From Acidimicrobiales bacterium (GTDB lineage Bacteria > Actinomycetota > Acidimicrobiia > Acidimicrobiales > MedAcidi-G1), in contig JARQPW010000005.1 in NCBI GenBank assembly GCA_029577135.1, forward strand, positions 1 to 64,000: 64,000 nucleotides of DNA, in the 5' to 3' direction. The notes beneath the pieces are model-generated. The model did no database searches and was not told the origin of the DNA. It saw only the letters and a list, made by a program, of their open reading frames with translations. Both the position numbers and the translations under genes were made by a program. Shown here in pieces: positions 31,804 through 40,948 of this stretch (the first letter of the stretch is position 1; each line of letters opens with the position of its first letter).

Positions 31804-32686
31804 GGCGGGCGACGCCGGCTCGATCGCCTGGCGGGAGGTCCTCGCAGAGACCACTGCCCGCATCGACCGGGCCGGGCTGCCGACCGTCGAGGCCCGTTGG
31901 ATCGTCGAGGAGGCCGGTGGCCTCGACCCCACCGACGAAGGCTCAGGACTCGACGACCTGGTGACCGAACGCGGCATGGCCCGCCACGACGACCTGCTGC
32001 GACGCCGCCTGGCGGGGGAGCCGCTGCAGTACGTGCTCGGCCACTGGTCGTTCCGGACCCTCGACCTGATGGTCGACCCGCGGGTCCTGATCCCTCGCCC
32101 TGAGACCGAGGCAGTCGTGGGCCACGCCCTCGATGAGTTCGACCGGGTAGCGACGGGGCGCAGCGACGGGGTTCGGGTTGCCGACCTCGGTACCGGCTCC
32201 GGGGCCATCGGCCTGTCGATCGCCGTCGAGCGGACCGCCGCCCACGTGGTGTGCACCGACCGGTCGCCCGACGCACTGGCGGTTGCCCGGGCCAACCTGA
32301 CGGGCCTCGGCCGCCCCGCCCGGCGGGTGGCCCTGGTGGAGGGCTCCTGGTTCGACGCCCTGCCCGGGGAGCTACGGGGTCGGATCGACCTGCTGGTCTC
32401 CAACCCGCCCTACGTGGGAGCCGGCGAACCGCTTCCGCCCGAGGTGGTCGACTGGGAGCCCCACGCAGCGCTGGTGCCGGGCATCGATGGCACCGAGGAC
32501 CTCGACCTCCTCGTCGACGGTGCTCCCGCATGGCTCGCCCGCGGGGGCGCCCTCGTCCTCGAACTCGACCCCCGCCAGGTCGACCGGTTGGGGCAGCGGG
32601 CAGCGGCGGTGGGCCTCGTCGACGTGGAGGCACGCCCCGACCTGGCCGGTCGCGACCGGGCGCTCGTCGCCAGGATGCCTGGATGA
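31796..32686 (+). CDS. prmC: Release factor glutamine methyltransferase
   Basis: A 296-residue SAM-dependent enzyme that N5-methylates the GGQ glutamine of release factors. It has an N-terminal helical domain ([58 protein letters not shown] near 80-110), the SAM loop [18 protein letters not shown] near 131-148 and the catalytic NPPY motif in [12 protein letters not shown] near 202. The ATG lies inside the prfA end (8-bp overlap), and the stop overlaps the next start (ATGA). Confidence 0.95.
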   Translation: MVEAGDAGSIAWREVLAETTARIDRAGLPTVEARWIVEEAGGLDPTDEGSGLDDLVTERGMARHDDLLRRRLAGEPLQYVLGHWSFRTLDLMVDPRVLIPRPETEAVVGHALDEFDRVATGRSDGVRVADLGTGSGAIGLSIAVERTAAHVVCTDRSPDALAVARANLTGLGRPARRVALVEGSWFDALPGELRGRIDLLVSNPPYVGAGEPLPPEVVDWEPHAALVPGIDGTEDLDLLVDGAPAWLARGGALVLELDPRQVDRLGQRAAAVGLVDVEARPDLAGRDRALVARMPG

Positions 32687-33315
32687 CCGGGCAGGTGGTC
32701 GACGCCGTCGCCGACCCGGCCGGTGCCGTGACTCTGGCGGTCGCCGAACTCCGGGCCGGGCGACCGGTCGTGCTCCCGACCGACACCGTCTACGGGGTGG
32801 CGGCACTGGTCGCCGAGGCCGCCGCAGTAGGGGACGTCTTCCGACGGAAGGGGCGTGACGGAGCGAAGCCGATGGCGGTCCTCGTGGCCGATGTGACCCA
32901 GGCCGAGGCCCTCACCGACGCCGACCTCGACGTCCTTGTCGACCTCTGGCCGGGACCCCTGACCGTCGTCGTGCACCGGGCGCCGGGCGTCGAACTCCAC
33001 CTCGGCCCTGGAGCAGAACGGCTCGGCACCGTCGGCCTGCGCTGTCCCGACCACGACCTGGTCCGGGCGCTGGCCGCCGAGGTCGGCCCGCTGGCCACCA
33101 CGTCGGCCAATCGGTCGGGCCGGCCCACGCCGACCGCCGCCGCCGCGGCGGCTGCCGCCCTGGGCGGCGACCTGCTGGTCCTCGACGGCGGGGCCTGCAC
33201 CGGAACGCCGTCGACCGTCGTGGACCTGACCCTCGTGCCAGCCCGCATCCTCCGGGAGGGCGCCCTCGACGCCTCGGCGCTCTCTGCCGCCGGGCTGGAA
33301 GTTGGCCCCCGGTAG
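32683..33315 (+). CDS. tsaC: L-threonylcarbamoyladenylate synthase (Sua5/YciO/YrdC family)
   Basis: A 210-residue enzyme making threonylcarbamoyl-AMP for t6A37 in ANN-decoding tRNAs. It shows [14 protein letters not shown] near residues 29-42, the [16 protein letters not shown] substrate loop near 58 (usual KxRxxxxP), [11 protein letters not shown] near 84, [15 protein letters not shown] near 114 and [13 protein letters not shown] near 137. It is a short TsaC-type protein without the Sua5 C-terminal domain. It is coupled to prmC by an ATGA overlap; the prfA-prmC-tsaC order is widely conserved. Confidence 0.93.
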   Translation: MTGQVVDAVADPAGAVTLAVAELRAGRPVVLPTDTVYGVAALVAEAAAVGDVFRRKGRDGAKPMAVLVADVTQAEALTDADLDVLVDLWPGPLTVVVHRAPGVELHLGPGAERLGTVGLRCPDHDLVRALAAEVGPLATTSANRSGRPTPTAAAAAAAALGGDLLVLDGGACTGTPSTVVDLTLVPARILREGALDASALSAAGLEVGPR

Positions 33316-33318
33316 CAT
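33313..33318 (+). promoter_or_regulatory. -10 element TAGCAT before rpiB
   Basis: TAGCAT overlaps the tsaC stop codon and ends 7 nt before ATG 33326, giving rpiB a leaderless start of its own. Confidence 0.5.
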
Positions 33319-33325
33319 CGGCGCC

Positions 33326-33766
33326 ATGTCCCGCATCGCCGTCGGCTCCGACCACGCCGGCTTCGCCCTCAAGCAGCAACTCGCCGACGTCCTGCGCCAC
33401 CTCGGCCACGAGGTCAGCGACCTCGGCGCCCACTCGGCCGACCGGGTCGACTACCCGGACTTCGGTGAGGCCGTCGGCCGGGCGGTGGCCGGCGGCGAGG
33501 CCGACCTCGGCGTGTGCGTCTGCGGTTCGGGCCTCGGCATCGCCATGGCCGCCAACAAGGTGGCCGGTGTCCGGGCGGCGCCGGTCCCCGACGTGGTGTC
33601 GGCGCAACTCGCCAGGCAGCACAACGACGCCAACGTGCTGTGCCTCGGCGAGCGCCTGATCGATCCGGGTGTTGCCGTCGAGGCGATGACGGCCTGGCTG
33701 GACGCCGAGTTCGAGGGCGGCCGCCACGAAGGCCGCGTCGCCAAGCTCGACGCCCTTGACGGCTGA
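33326..33766 (+). CDS. rpiB: Ribose-5-phosphate isomerase B
   Basis: A 146-residue isomerase interconverting ribose-5-P and ribulose-5-P in the pentose phosphate pathway. [21 protein letters not shown] is at 3-23; the base Cys is in [16 protein letters not shown] near 64-79 (mycobacterial RpiB uses Glu here; the VCGSGLG form resembles the E. coli type); the [14 protein letters not shown] segment is near 101-114. Length is normal. DUF3039 follows 10 bp later with a good ribosome site. Confidence 0.93.
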   Translation: MSRIAVGSDHAGFALKQQLADVLRHLGHEVSDLGAHSADRVDYPDFGEAVGRAVAGGEADLGVCVCGSGLGIAMAANKVAGVRAAPVPDVVSAQLARQHNDANVLCLGERLIDPGVAVEAMTAWLDAEFEGGRHEGRVAKLDALDG

Positions 33767-33776
33767 GGGAGAAGGC

Positions 33777-34028
33777 ATGTCCGACCTTGAGACGACCACG
33801 CCCGTCGAGACCCGACCGTCCGATCCGCTGCTCGACGACGGCGACCACGACCGCTTCTCGCACTACGCCCGCAAGTCCGACATCGTCAAGTCGACGGTGA
33901 CCGGGAGGCCAATCGTGTCGCTCTGCGGCAAGGTCTGGGTCCCGGACCGCGACCCCGACCGCTATCCGGTGTGCCCGCGCTGCAAGGAGCTGTTCCAGGA
34001 GAAGCGCTCGAGGGAGAGGGGCGGCTGA
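33777..34028 (+). CDS. DUF3039 family protein
   Basis: An 83-residue actinobacterial protein. The conserved core is DHDRFSHYARKSDIVKSTVTGRPIVSLCGKVWVPDRDPDRYPVCPRC, with Cys residues in SLCGKVW and CPRCKELF that probably form a small zinc knuckle. Function unknown. ATG 33777 has GAGGGAGAAGG just upstream. The stop overlaps the start of the next gene (TGATG). Confidence 0.88.
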   Translation: MSDLETTTPVETRPSDPLLDDGDHDRFSHYARKSDIVKSTVTGRPIVSLCGKVWVPDRDPDRYPVCPRCKELFQEKRSRERGG

Positions 34029-35254
34029 TGGGCATGCTGAGGACGCTGCGGTCGGTCGTCCGGCTGCGGCGCCCGGAGCGCGACCGCACGGTCCGACGGC
34101 TACGTGCGGCGGCAGCCGTCGACGACCTGCGGCGCCTGGCGAAGAAGCGGCTCCCCGGCGGGGTGTTCGACTACATCGACGGGGGCGCCGAGGACGAGAT
34201 CACGCTGGGCCGCAACGTCGAGGCATATCGACGCTGCGAATTCCGTCCCCGCGTCCTTCGGGGCGTGGACGACCCCGACCCGTCGACGACCCTGCTCGGC
34301 CGACCCGTCGCCTTCCCGTACGTGACGGCCCCGATCGGCTTCACCCGCATCGCCGACCCCGATGGAGAATTGGCCGTGGTGCGGGCCGCCGGACGGGCCG
34401 GGGTGCCGTTCACGCTCTCGACCATGGGCACCCGGTCGATCGAGGAGTGCGCCGAGGTAGCCGGCGAAGGCGCCCGGCTCTGGTTCCAGGTGTACGTGTG
34501 GCACGACCGGGACCACATCCGGAGCCTGGTCGAACGGGCGGCGGCCTGTGGCTACGAGGCGATCGTGCTGACCGTCGACCTGGCGGTGCTCGGACGGCGC
34601 GAGCGCGACATCCGTCGGGGATTCACCCTGCCGCCCGAGATCGGACCCGGAACCTTCCTCGACGGGATGCGCCATCCGGGCTGGACCCTTCGGCTGCTGC
34701 GCTCCGAACCGATCCGGTTCTCGAGTGCAGTGGGCAGCGACGCCGGCGACGGCACCGATGCGGTCTCGCTGGCAGCGCACACCGCCAACCTGTTCGACCC
34801 GGGCCTGTCGTGGCGTGACCTCGAGTGGCTGCAGTCGATCTGGGACGGACCGATCGTGCTCAAGGGCATCCAGACCGTGGCCGACGCCCGCCTGGCGGTC
34901 GACGCCGGCGTGGCCGCCATCGCCGTGTCGAACCACGGTGGCCGGCAACTCGACACCGCCCCCGTGCCGTTCGAACTGCTCCCCGAGGTCGTCGAAGCCG
35001 TCGGCCACCGCATCGAGGTCATCTGCGACGGGGGCGTGCGTCGCGGTAGCGACATCGTGAAGGCCTGTGCGCTCGGCGCAACGGCAGTGATGGCCGGGCG
35101 CCCCCACATGTACGCCCTCGGGGCTGCGGGGGAACGGGGCGTCGACCACATGCTGGAGCTCATGCGATCGGGAATGGAGAACACGATGGCGCTCGTGGGC
35201 GCACCGACGGTCGCCGACCTCGACCCGTCCCTGGTTCGGCTCCCCCCGAGGTAG
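34028..35254 (+). CDS. FMN-dependent alpha-hydroxy-acid oxidase/dehydrogenase
   Basis: A 408-residue TIM-barrel flavoprotein of the lactate/glycolate/mandelate oxidase family (LldD-like). Features: KKRLPGGVFDYIDGGAEDE near 36-54, VTAPIGFTR near 98, FQVYVWHDRDH near 156, EAIVLTVDLAVLGRRERD near 180, KGIQTVADARLAVDAGVAAIAVSNHGGRQLD near 277-307 (catalytic His, substrate Arg) and CDGGVRRGSDIVKACALGATAVMAGRPHMYAL near 330. Likely oxidises L-lactate or a related 2-hydroxyacid with electron transfer to O2 or the quinone pool. The start is coupled to DUF3039. Confidence 0.87.
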   Translation: MGMLRTLRSVVRLRRPERDRTVRRLRAAAAVDDLRRLAKKRLPGGVFDYIDGGAEDEITLGRNVEAYRRCEFRPRVLRGVDDPDPSTTLLGRPVAFPYVTAPIGFTRIADPDGELAVVRAAGRAGVPFTLSTMGTRSIEECAEVAGEGARLWFQVYVWHDRDHIRSLVERAAACGYEAIVLTVDLAVLGRRERDIRRGFTLPPEIGPGTFLDGMRHPGWTLRLLRSEPIRFSSAVGSDAGDGTDAVSLAAHTANLFDPGLSWRDLEWLQSIWDGPIVLKGIQTVADARLAVDAGVAAIAVSNHGGRQLDTAPVPFELLPEVVEAVGHRIEVICDGGVRRGSDIVKACALGATAVMAGRPHMYALGAAGERGVDHMLELMRSGMENTMALVGAPTVADLDPSLVRLPPR

Positions 35255-35264
35255 CGCCCGGGCC

Positions 35265-35270
35265 TACCAT
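35265..35270 (+). promoter_or_regulatory. -10 element TACCAT before the first sulfatase gene
   Basis: TACCAT ends 8 nt before ATG 35279 and only 2 nt before the alternative GTG 35273, so it decides the start in favour of the ATG. Confidence 0.5.
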
Positions 35271-35278
35271 CGGTGCCG

Positions 35279-36745
35279 ATGGGCCGACCGAACCTGCTGC
35301 TGTTCACACCGGACCAGCTCCGGGCGGACGCCCTCGGGTGCTTCGGGAACCCGGTGGCGCAGACCCCCCACCTCGACGCTCTTGCCGGGCAGGGCACCCG
35401 GTTCCACTCGGCCTGGTCGCAGCACTCCGTCTGCGGCCCCAGTCGGGTGTCGATCATGACCGGCTGGTACCCGCACACGGCCGGCCATCGCACCCTCGAC
35501 CACCTGCTCAAGCCCTGGGAGCCCAACCTGCTGCGCTGCCTGAAGGACGCCGGCTACGACGTGGCAATGCCCGGCAACCGGGGCGACGTCTTCGCCCCGG
35601 GCGTCACGGAGGCCAGCACCGACTTCTGTGGCAACCTCGTCGAGCCCACGTGGACGTGGGGCGACATGAGGATCGCCGTTGACCAGGACCACCCGCTCTA
35701 CCGGGGCTTCTGGTTCGGGAGCCAGGGCGACGAACCCCGGCTCGACGGCGACGAGGCCACCGTGCAGACGGCGATCCGGTGGCTCGAGGGGCGCACCGAC
35801 GAGCGGCCGTGGGCGATGTGGGTGCCGTTGCTCGCCCCGCACCCGCCGTTCATGGTCGAGGAGCCCTGGTTCTCGATGCACGACCGGGCCGACATGCCCG
35901 CTCCGGTCCCCATGGAGGCCGGCCTCGGCAAGCCGGGGTTCATGGACGAGTACCGGCGTCGCTACGGTTGGGACGACCTCACCGACGGGCACCTGGCCGA
36001 GATCGCCGCCACCTACTACGGGATGGTCAGCCGGGTCGATGACCAGTTGGGGCGACTCCTGGCGGCCGTCGACCGCACCGGCCACGGCGAGGACACCGTC
36101 ACCTTCTGCTTCAGCGACCACGGCGAGTACCTCGGCGACTACCGACTGGTCGAGAAGTGGCCGTCGGGGCTGGACCCCAGCCTCGTGCGGAACCCGCTCA
36201 TCGCCGCCGGCCCCGGGGTGGGGGAGCACAAGGTGGCCTTCGGCGAGGTCGAGATGGTCGACCTGCTGCCCACCTGCCTGGAACTGGCGGAGGCCGAGGC
36301 CTCGCACACCCACTTCGGGTGCAGCCTCACCGGGCTGTTCGCCGACCCGACCGCGCCACACCGGGACGCCGCCTTCTGCGAGGGCGGGTTCAACCCCGCC
36401 GACGAGCCCCTGCTGGAGGTCGCCGGGTGGATCTACCGGCACAAGTCGGAGATCCAGCACGACCTGCCGCACCTCGTCGGCAAGGCAGAGTGCGTGCGCA
36501 CCCCCGAATGGACGTACGTGTACCGGCACGAGGAGCGGGACGAGCTCTACGACCGGTCGGCCGATCCCGCCGAGACCACGAACCTGCTGGCCACCGACCG
36601 GGCGGGTGGAGACGACGTGGTCGCGGTGGTGGCCGGACTCCGCGACCGGCTGCTGGCCTGGCTGGTCGAGACCAGCGACGTCATCCCGTGGGAGGCCGAC
36701 CCCCGGTTCCCCGAGATCCCGCACGGCTGGCGGGACCAGGACTGA
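35279..36745 (+). CDS. Sulfatase (formylglycine type)
   Basis: A 488-residue alkaline-phosphatase-superfamily sulfatase. The metal site is NLLLFTPDQLRAD near residue 5. The modification motif is CGPSR in HSVCGPSRVSIMTGWYPHTAGH near 49-68; the Cys would become formylglycine. Further metal ligands are in FCFSDHGEYLGD near 279-290, and VEKWPSGLDPSLVRNPLIA provides the Lys. There is no signal peptide, so it acts in the cytoplasm or is exported another way. No formylglycine-generating enzyme is in the window. Substrate is not deducible; choline-sulfate or carbohydrate sulfate relatives share this form. Confidence 0.87.
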   Translation: MGRPNLLLFTPDQLRADALGCFGNPVAQTPHLDALAGQGTRFHSAWSQHSVCGPSRVSIMTGWYPHTAGHRTLDHLLKPWEPNLLRCLKDAGYDVAMPGNRGDVFAPGVTEASTDFCGNLVEPTWTWGDMRIAVDQDHPLYRGFWFGSQGDEPRLDGDEATVQTAIRWLEGRTDERPWAMWVPLLAPHPPFMVEEPWFSMHDRADMPAPVPMEAGLGKPGFMDEYRRRYGWDDLTDGHLAEIAATYYGMVSRVDDQLGRLLAAVDRTGHGEDTVTFCFSDHGEYLGDYRLVEKWPSGLDPSLVRNPLIAAGPGVGEHKVAFGEVEMVDLLPTCLELAEAEASHTHFGCSLTGLFADPTAPHRDAAFCEGGFNPADEPLLEVAGWIYRHKSEIQHDLPHLVGKAECVRTPEWTYVYRHEERDELYDRSADPAETTNLLATDRAGGDDVVAVVAGLRDRLLAWLVETSDVIPWEADPRFPEIPHGWRDQD

Positions 36746-36761
36746 CCCCGACTCTGGATGG

Positions 36762-37445
36762 TTAGCCGGGTGTGGTGATCGACCGGAGTCGACCGGGCCA
36801 CGAGACGTCGGGGGCGCCGCGCATGGGGCCTCCGGCCGTCGTGCGATCGGCGTCGAAGTGGCCGGTCTCGTTGGCCGAGACGATGTGTCCGTGCAGGGTT
36901 CCGTCCTCCTCGACGAAGACGTCGACCCGACTGATCCCCGCATAGTCCGTCCGGAACGAGGCCATCGGGTTGCCGACGATCGCCGCCAGGATCACGCGCA
37001 CCGTTCCCCCGTGGCACGACACGAGGACCCGCTCGCCGGGGGCACGTCGACAGAGCCCCTCCCAGGCAGCCGTGACCCGGGCGTTGAAGACCTCAGGGGT
37101 GTCCCAGCCGACCTCGGTGAAGTTGCCGGCGACCACCTGGTCCCACAGCACCTTCCCCTCGGTCTGGAGGATCTCGGTTCCGTAGTACGAGTGGCAGAAG
37201 CGGTCGATCTCGTCGAGGTCGTCGACGACCTCGTTGACGAGGCCCCGGGCGTCGCACACCGCCTGTACGGTCTCGATGGCCCTCCGTTTCGGGCTGGTGA
37301 CGACGTGGTCGATCTCCTCGCAGGCCAGCCAGTTGGCCAGCCGGGCTGCCTGCCACACGCCCAGTTCGGCGAGGCCGGGGTCGGCGACGGTCGGGGAGTC
37401 GACCACGACCTCGGGTCGGGCGTGGCGGACGAGGATGACGTGCAC
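36762..37445 (-). CDS. Histidine phosphatase family protein
   Basis: A 227-residue phosphoglycerate-mutase-like phosphatase. The catalytic LVRHARPEVVVDS (residues 5-17) has RHA in place of RHG, with TSPKRRAIETVQAVC near 49 and the second His in VLVSCHGGTVRVILAAIVG near 140. GTG 37445 is chosen because TACCCT ends 8 nt upstream. It converges on the sulfatase gene with a 16-bp gap and is divergent from nothing nearby. The substrate is unknown. Confidence 0.82.
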   Translation of the reverse strand: MHVILVRHARPEVVVDSPTVADPGLAELGVWQAARLANWLACEEIDHVVTSPKRRAIETVQAVCDARGLVNEVVDDLDEIDRFCHSYYGTEILQTEGKVLWDQVVAGNFTEVGWDTPEVFNARVTAAWEGLCRRAPGERVLVSCHGGTVRVILAAIVGNPMASFRTDYAGISRVDVFVEEDGTLHGHIVSANETGHFDADRTTAGGPMRGAPDVSWPGRLRSITTPG

Positions 37446-37453
37446 GGAGGCCG

Positions 37454-37459
37454 AGGGTA
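37454..37459 (-). promoter_or_regulatory. -10 element TACCCT before the histidine phosphatase gene
   Basis: TACCCT on the minus strand ends 8 nt before GTG 37445. Confidence 0.45.
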
Positions 37460-37468
37460 GCGGCGGGC

Positions 37469-38092
37469 CTAGGCAGGGAGCGTGGCGGGTGTCCCGAGAA
37501 CCCCGGTCAGCATGTCGGTGAGGTTCGCCTCGTAGTCGATGCCGTTGAGTTCGGTATGGCCGCCGGTGTCCAACAGGCGGGCCCGTTCGGCCAGCGACGA
37601 CGTCATGAGCTGCATCATGGCGACGAGCCGCTCGCGGCGCACCGCCTCCGGGAGGTGGGCCGGCCGTCGTTCGAGCAGGTCGAGGGCCCGGAGCAGGTGG
37701 TGGTGCTCGAGCCCGGCCCGGGCCTCGCGCCACATCGGGAACCGGCTCGCCAGCTGCGCCACGATCCGCAGGTAGCGGCGACCGCGCACGTCGGCCAGCC
37801 GGGCGGACATGGGCCGGACCAGGGCGTCCAGGACGGCGTGTGTGGGTGGGTCGTCGCCGAGTCCCTCGAGTAGCTCGCCGCGATGGACGTCGACGGGTTC
37901 CTCGTGCTCGGCGAGGATCCGGTCGAGGACGCCCTCCCGGGAACCGAAGTGGTACGTCAGCGCCGAGGCGTTGCGCTGGCCCGCGGCGGCGACGATCTCG
38001 CCGACTCCGGCCTGCCACACGCCCTGTTCGGCGAACAGGCGCTCGGCTTCGACCTGCAGCCGGGCCCTGGTCTCGGTGCTGTCACGCGGCAC
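37469..38092 (-). CDS. TetR/AcrR family transcriptional regulator
   Basis: A 207-residue repressor. The N-terminal HTH is RARLQVEAERLFAEQGVWQAGVGEIVAAAGQRNASALTYHFGSREGVLDRIL (residues 8-60), with the usual recognition helix near NASALTYHFGS. The helical ligand-binding domain follows (LRIVAQLASRFPMW; VAMMQLMTSSLAERARLLD). GTG 38092 is 14 bp after the luciferase-like gene, so the two are cotranscribed. The perfect palindrome at 39345-39363, in front of that gene and the divergent acyl-CoA ligase gene, is its most likely operator. Confidence 0.85.
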   Translation of the reverse strand: MPRDSTETRARLQVEAERLFAEQGVWQAGVGEIVAAAGQRNASALTYHFGSREGVLDRILAEHEEPVDVHRGELLEGLGDDPPTHAVLDALVRPMSARLADVRGRRYLRIVAQLASRFPMWREARAGLEHHHLLRALDLLERRPAHLPEAVRRERLVAMMQLMTSSLAERARLLDTGGHTELNGIDYEANLTDMLTGVLGTPATLPA

Positions 38093-38106
38093 GTGGTGCC
38101 CGATCC

Positions 38107-39318
38107 CTAGGCCAGCGGCAGCAGCGCCGTAGTGGGCAGGACCTCGACGTCGATGCCATCCGGGATCGGGTACTGGAAGTCCGGGAAGCGGCGCTCGGCG
38201 GTGGCCCGGTAGTGGTCGGTGGAGTGGGTGCGGTCCAGGTCGTACTCGGGGATCACGTGGTCGCCGAACAGCTCGATCATCTCGAGGTGCTGCTCGTGGC
38301 TCATGCCCTCGACGGGGAGGCCGAACACGACCTGGTCGCAGCCGACCTCCTGGTAGCGGGCGACCTGCTCGCAGACCTCCTCGGGGTTGCCGCAGAGCAT
38401 GTAGCCGCCGTCGATCGCCCAGTCCAGGAGCTCGTCGGTCCAACCCGGGTCGTTCGGCGGGTTCGGCCAGACGATGGCGTCGGGCGACTTGGGCATCGTG
38501 TCGTGGTACAGGTTGACCATCGTGACGAGGTAGCCGCGGCCCTTCGACTTGGCGATGGCACGGGCCTCCTCGCGGTTCTCGAGGCAGATGCACGAGTTGG
38601 TCATCATCACGTTGTCGTTCTTGAACTGGCCGACCTGCTCCACGGGATCCTGGATGGCCTCCTTGTACGCCTCGACGCGGCCCTTGAGGTTGTGGATCGG
38701 CTCGAAGTTGAAGGCGATGGCGCCGATGCCGAGCGAGCCGGCCTTGGCGAACGTGGGCGGGTTGCCGCAGGCCACCCAGAGCGGCGGGTGGCCCTGCCCG
38801 TAGGGCTTGGGGAGGATGTTGTGCGGGGTCGGGACGGTGAAGAACTCGCCGTCGAAGTCGTAGTCCTTCTGCTCCCACATGCGCGGGATCTCGCGTATGA
38901 CCTCGTCCCACTGGGCCTTGGTCACGCTCGGGTCCATCACGTTGAAGGCGCGCAGCTCGTGGCTGCCGGCACCCCGGCCCGTGCCGAACTCGAAGCGGCG
39001 GTTGGTGACGTGGTCGAGCATGGCGGCACGTTCGGCGATGCGGACCGGGTGCTCCTTGTTGGTGGGGAGGCTCGTGATGGCGGAGCCGATGTGGATGTAG
39101 TCGGTCTGGGCGGCCACCCAGCCCATGAGGGGCGAGGGCGCCGACATGTGGCTGTACTCGGTCAGGCCGTGGTGCTCGCCGAACCAGAGGTACTTCCAGT
39201 TGTGCTTGTCGGCGGCGACGCCGAACTCCGCCTCCCGCAGGAGCTCGAAGTGCTCGCTCTCGCTGTCGTGGGCGGCGGGGCCGGGGGTGTAGCCGTTGGC
39301 GAAGATGCCGAACTCCAT
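38107..39318 (-). CDS. Luciferase-like (LLM class) flavin-dependent oxidoreductase
   Basis: A 403-residue bacterial-luciferase-fold enzyme: MEFGIFANGYTPG at the N-terminus, WFGEHHGLTEYSHMSAPSPLMGWVAAQT near 45-72, IGSAITSLPTNKEHPVRIAERAAMLDHVTNRRFEFGTGRG near 77-116, and a C-terminal GYMLCGNPEEVCEQVARYQEVGCDQVVFG near 313-341. Such enzymes use FMN or F420 for monooxygenation or hydride transfer. The family is abundant in actinobacterial lipid and steroid catabolism. AGGAG lies 6 nt before ATG 39318. It shares a bidirectional control region with the acyl-CoA ligase gene. Confidence 0.87.
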   Translation of the reverse strand: MEFGIFANGYTPGPAAHDSESEHFELLREAEFGVAADKHNWKYLWFGEHHGLTEYSHMSAPSPLMGWVAAQTDYIHIGSAITSLPTNKEHPVRIAERAAMLDHVTNRRFEFGTGRGAGSHELRAFNVMDPSVTKAQWDEVIREIPRMWEQKDYDFDGEFFTVPTPHNILPKPYGQGHPPLWVACGNPPTFAKAGSLGIGAIAFNFEPIHNLKGRVEAYKEAIQDPVEQVGQFKNDNVMMTNSCICLENREEARAIAKSKGRGYLVTMVNLYHDTMPKSPDAIVWPNPPNDPGWTDELLDWAIDGGYMLCGNPEEVCEQVARYQEVGCDQVVFGLPVEGMSHEQHLEMIELFGDHVIPEYDLDRTHSTDHYRATAERRFPDFQYPIPDGIDVEVLPTTALLPLA

Positions 39319-39344
39319 CGGGGACTCCTGGTCTGGGGATAGGA

Positions 39345-39363
39345 ACTAATGGAAGCCATTAGT
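39345..39363. promoter_or_regulatory. 19-bp perfect palindrome, probable TetR operator
   Basis: ACTAATGG-AAG-CCATTAGT lies between the divergent luciferase-like and acyl-CoA ligase genes. It is AT-rich in a GC-rich background and of TetR-operator size. The TetR gene two cistrons away is the likely partner. Confidence 0.7.
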
Positions 39364-39408
39364 ATTGATCCTCGTCCGGCGTTCGTCAAGTCGGGATGTT
39401 CCGGGGGC

Positions 39409-39414
39409 TACCGT
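39409..39414 (+). promoter_or_regulatory. -10 element TACCGT before the acyl-CoA ligase gene
   Basis: TACCGT ends 7 nt before GTG 39422. Confidence 0.5.
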
Positions 39415-39421
39415 CGCCGTG

Positions 39422-40948
39422 GTGAGCACCGCTGCGCCCCCGCCGTGGGCCGTCCACCTCCCCGAGGGGGCGGCCTTCGACCTGCCGGCGCCCGGAACCC
39501 TCGTCGGTGCCTGCACGGAGCGACTCGCCGACGAACCGGACCGGCCCCTCCTGCACACCGACGGCGCCTGGACCACCCGGGGGGAGTTCCTCGAACAGAC
39601 ATCGGCCGCGGCCGGACGGCTGGCCACCGCGGGGCTCGTCGCCGGTGACCGGGTGCTGGTCTCGGGTCCGTCGTCGCTCGACCTGGCCGTCGCCCACGTG
39701 GCCTGCCTGCGGCTGGGCCTCGTCGTCGTGCCGGTCAACGGCGCCTACACCGGCGGCGAACTGGCCCACATCGTCGCCGACTGCCGGCCGGCGGCGGCGC
39801 TCGTCGACCATGACGGCTGGGCCGACCTCCTGCTCGGCTTCGACGACGGCCTGATCGTCGCCACGACGGCGGCCGACCTGGCGGACGGGACGACGCCTCC
39901 GCTGGACGGCTCTGCGCCCGAGGATCCGGCGGTCATCGGCTACACGTCGGGCACCACCGGCGCGCCCAAGGGGGCGGTCCTGACCCAGGCGAACCTGCTG
40001 GCGGGCGCCGAGTCGGTGTGCCTGGCCTGGCGCTGGACCGACGTCGACCGGCTGCTGCTCTGCCTGCCGCTGTTCCACATGCACGGCCTCGGCGTGGGCC
40101 TCCACGGGACCCTGCTGGCGGGGGGCTCGGCGGTGCTCCAGCCGGGCTTCGCCCCGGACCGGGTGCTGGACGGCATCGCCGAACAAGGCTGCAGCATGTT
40201 CTTCGGGGTGCCGACCATGTACCACCGGCTGGTCGACCACGACGGGGCGGCAGAACTCGGCCGCCTGCGCCTCTGCGTGGCAGGTTCGGCGCCGCTCCCG
40301 CCGGCGCTGCACGCACGCTTCGCCGACATCGGCGTGTCGGTCCTCGAGCGGTACGGCATGACCGAGACGGTGATGCTGGTGTCGAACCCCTACGAGGGCG
40401 AGCGCCGGGCGGGCAGCGTCGGCTTCCCGCTGCCCGGGGTCGACCTGCGCCTCGATCCCTCCACGTCGGAGGTACAGGTGCGCGGGCCGAACGTGTTCAG
40501 CGGTTACTGGGAGCGTCCCGACGCCACCGCCGGAGCGTTCGTCGCCGACGGAGGTGACGGCGCAGCCTGGTTCCGGACCGGTGACCTCGGGTCGGTCGAC
40601 GACGACGGCTATGTCACGATCACCGGCCGCGCCAAGGAACTGATCATCACCGGCGGGTTCAACGTGTCCCCCGGAGAGGTCGACGAGGTGCTCGCCGCCC
40701 ATCCGGCCGTCGCCGAGGTCGCCGTCGCTGGAGCCCCTTCGGAGGAATGGGGCGAGGAGGTCGTGGCGTTCGTCGTGGCGGTCGACGGCCACGCCTGCCC
40801 GACCGTCGACGACCTCCGGGAGTTCGCCCGGGGCCGACTGGCCCCGCACAAGCTGCCCCGCCGGATGGTGCCTGTCGATGCGCTGCCCCGCAATTCGCTC
40901 GGCAAGGTGCTCCGCCACGAGTTGCGCGAGGCTCTCCGCGATGACTGA
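39422..40948 (+). CDS. AMP-forming acyl-CoA synthetase (class I adenylate-forming enzyme)
   Basis: A 508-residue ligase activating a carboxylic acid as acyl-AMP and then acyl-CoA. P-loop GYTSGTTGAPKGAVLT near 178-193, LPLFHMHGLG near 218, YGMTETVM near 318 (A5), WFRTGDLGSVDDDGYVTITGRAKELIITGGFNVSPGEVDE near 382-421 (A7-A8), and the catalytic Lys in LPRNSLGKVLRHEL near 494. It resembles malonyl-CoA or fatty/aryl-acid ligases; the substrate is open. GTG 39422 fits the -10 hexamer, and the palindromic operator lies upstream. The 3' end overlaps the DsbA-like gene by 8 bp. Confidence 0.87.
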   Translation: MSTAAPPPWAVHLPEGAAFDLPAPGTLVGACTERLADEPDRPLLHTDGAWTTRGEFLEQTSAAAGRLATAGLVAGDRVLVSGPSSLDLAVAHVACLRLGLVVVPVNGAYTGGELAHIVADCRPAAALVDHDGWADLLLGFDDGLIVATTAADLADGTTPPLDGSAPEDPAVIGYTSGTTGAPKGAVLTQANLLAGAESVCLAWRWTDVDRLLLCLPLFHMHGLGVGLHGTLLAGGSAVLQPGFAPDRVLDGIAEQGCSMFFGVPTMYHRLVDHDGAAELGRLRLCVAGSAPLPPALHARFADIGVSVLERYGMTETVMLVSNPYEGERRAGSVGFPLPGVDLRLDPSTSEVQVRGPNVFSGYWERPDATAGAFVADGGDGAAWFRTGDLGSVDDDGYVTITGRAKELIITGGFNVSPGEVDEVLAAHPAVAEVAVAGAPSEEWGEEVVAFVVAVDGHACPTVDDLREFARGRLAPHKLPRRMVPVDALPRNSLGKVLRHELREALRDD

